From NCBI RefSeq assembly GCF_015160875.1, contig NZ_CP063374.1, positions 868,001-932,000 on the forward strand: 64,000 nucleotides of DNA, in the 5' to 3' direction. Source of the stretch: Streptomyces chromofuscus. Lineage in GTDB: Bacteria; Actinomycetota; Actinomycetes; Streptomycetales; Streptomycetaceae. Both the position numbers and the translations under genes were made by a program. This document shows positions 63,805 to 64,000 of the stretch, piece by piece. Each line of letters starts with the position of its first letter. Position 1 is the first letter of the stretch. The notes under the pieces were generated by a model. The model had not been told where the DNA came from, did no database searches, and saw only the letters and a list, made by a program, of their open reading frames with translations.

Positions 63805-64000
63805 GGGAGTGGCCTTTCGTTTTGCCAGTGAGATACGCGCGTCATCGGGCGTGCGGCTGTGCTGGATCGCGGGGCGTTCCGACCTTCGGTACCGGCGGAC
63901 GGGCCGGACTGGAAATCCGAATTCCAATGCCGAATTCCACGGGAATCACGCTTCTCGTCCGCCGGGCGTCACTGCCGGTACGCCTGGATTCTTCGCGGAA
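63805..64000. promoter_or_regulatory. Upstream region of the hydrolase, right window edge
   Basis: 196 bp with a direct repeat CCGAATTCCA at 63917-63926 and 63930-63939 (13-bp period), a possible operator. No gene. Confidence 0.4.

Overview
The window is high-GC actinomycete DNA, almost certainly Streptomyces. The signs are third-position GC bias, GTG/TTG starts with GGAGG-type ribosome sites, an AICE/pSAM2-type plasmid module, DUF2637, DUF7848-type and ECF41 genes, and an HrdB-like sigma factor. No rRNA and no CRISPR array was seen.

Layout. (1) 1-6335: actinomycete integrative and conjugative element core. On the minus strand lie a hypothetical gene, a TraB/FtsK translocase, a DUF2637 Spd-like protein, RepSA, Xis and Int (Int runs off the left edge); a divergent GntR-type regulator contains two tandem winged helices. 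(2) 6367-8382: an IS481-family insertion with a 15-bp target duplication. (3) 8383-12280: accessory genes, namely a frameshifted DUF7848-type gene and its partner, an XRE/PLD-like regulator with a NUDIX hydrolase, and an orphan polymorphic-toxin tip with a likely immunity gene, bracketed by 23-bp direct repeats. (4) 12281-13909: a group-2 sigma-70 factor and a P-loop kinase. (5) 14279-24430: a selenocysteine block. It holds a three-subunit formate dehydrogenase whose catalytic subunit reads an in-frame UGA followed by a SECIS-like hairpin, plus selD, selC (tRNA-Sec), selB and selA. (6) 24633-27681: an ECF sigma factor fused to a membrane-anchored CAP/SCP domain, and a membrane protein. (7) 28-64 kb: a stress/redox island with four ECF41/SigJ-like sigma genes, three NmrA-like epimerase paralogs and a remnant of a fourth, MarR/ArsR/HxlR/XRE/LuxR regulators, isochorismatase, OsmC, antibiotic-biosynthesis-monooxygenase, nitroreductase, FAD-dependent reductase, SDR, aldehyde dehydrogenase and alpha/beta hydrolase genes, and several pseudogenes.

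How the genes work together. Region 5 is self-contained: SelD makes selenophosphate, SelA converts Ser-tRNA-Sec, SelB delivers it, and the only visible Sec reader is the neighbouring formate dehydrogenase. In region 7, eleven sites of the form TGTCAC[A/C/G]-16 bp-[T/G]GTC (one CATC) lie at promoter positions. Their spacing is always 16 bp and they precede 11 genes, including two of the sigma genes, two NmrA genes, isochorismatase, MarR, the monooxygenase, the FAD reductase and OsmC. This matches, from memory, the ECF41 promoter consensus. The inferred picture is a local, self-amplifying ECF41 (SigJ-type) regulon for redox or electrophile stress. Repeated paralog families (sigma, NmrA, LuxR, a 114-residue membrane protein), several of them decayed, suggest the island grew by duplication.
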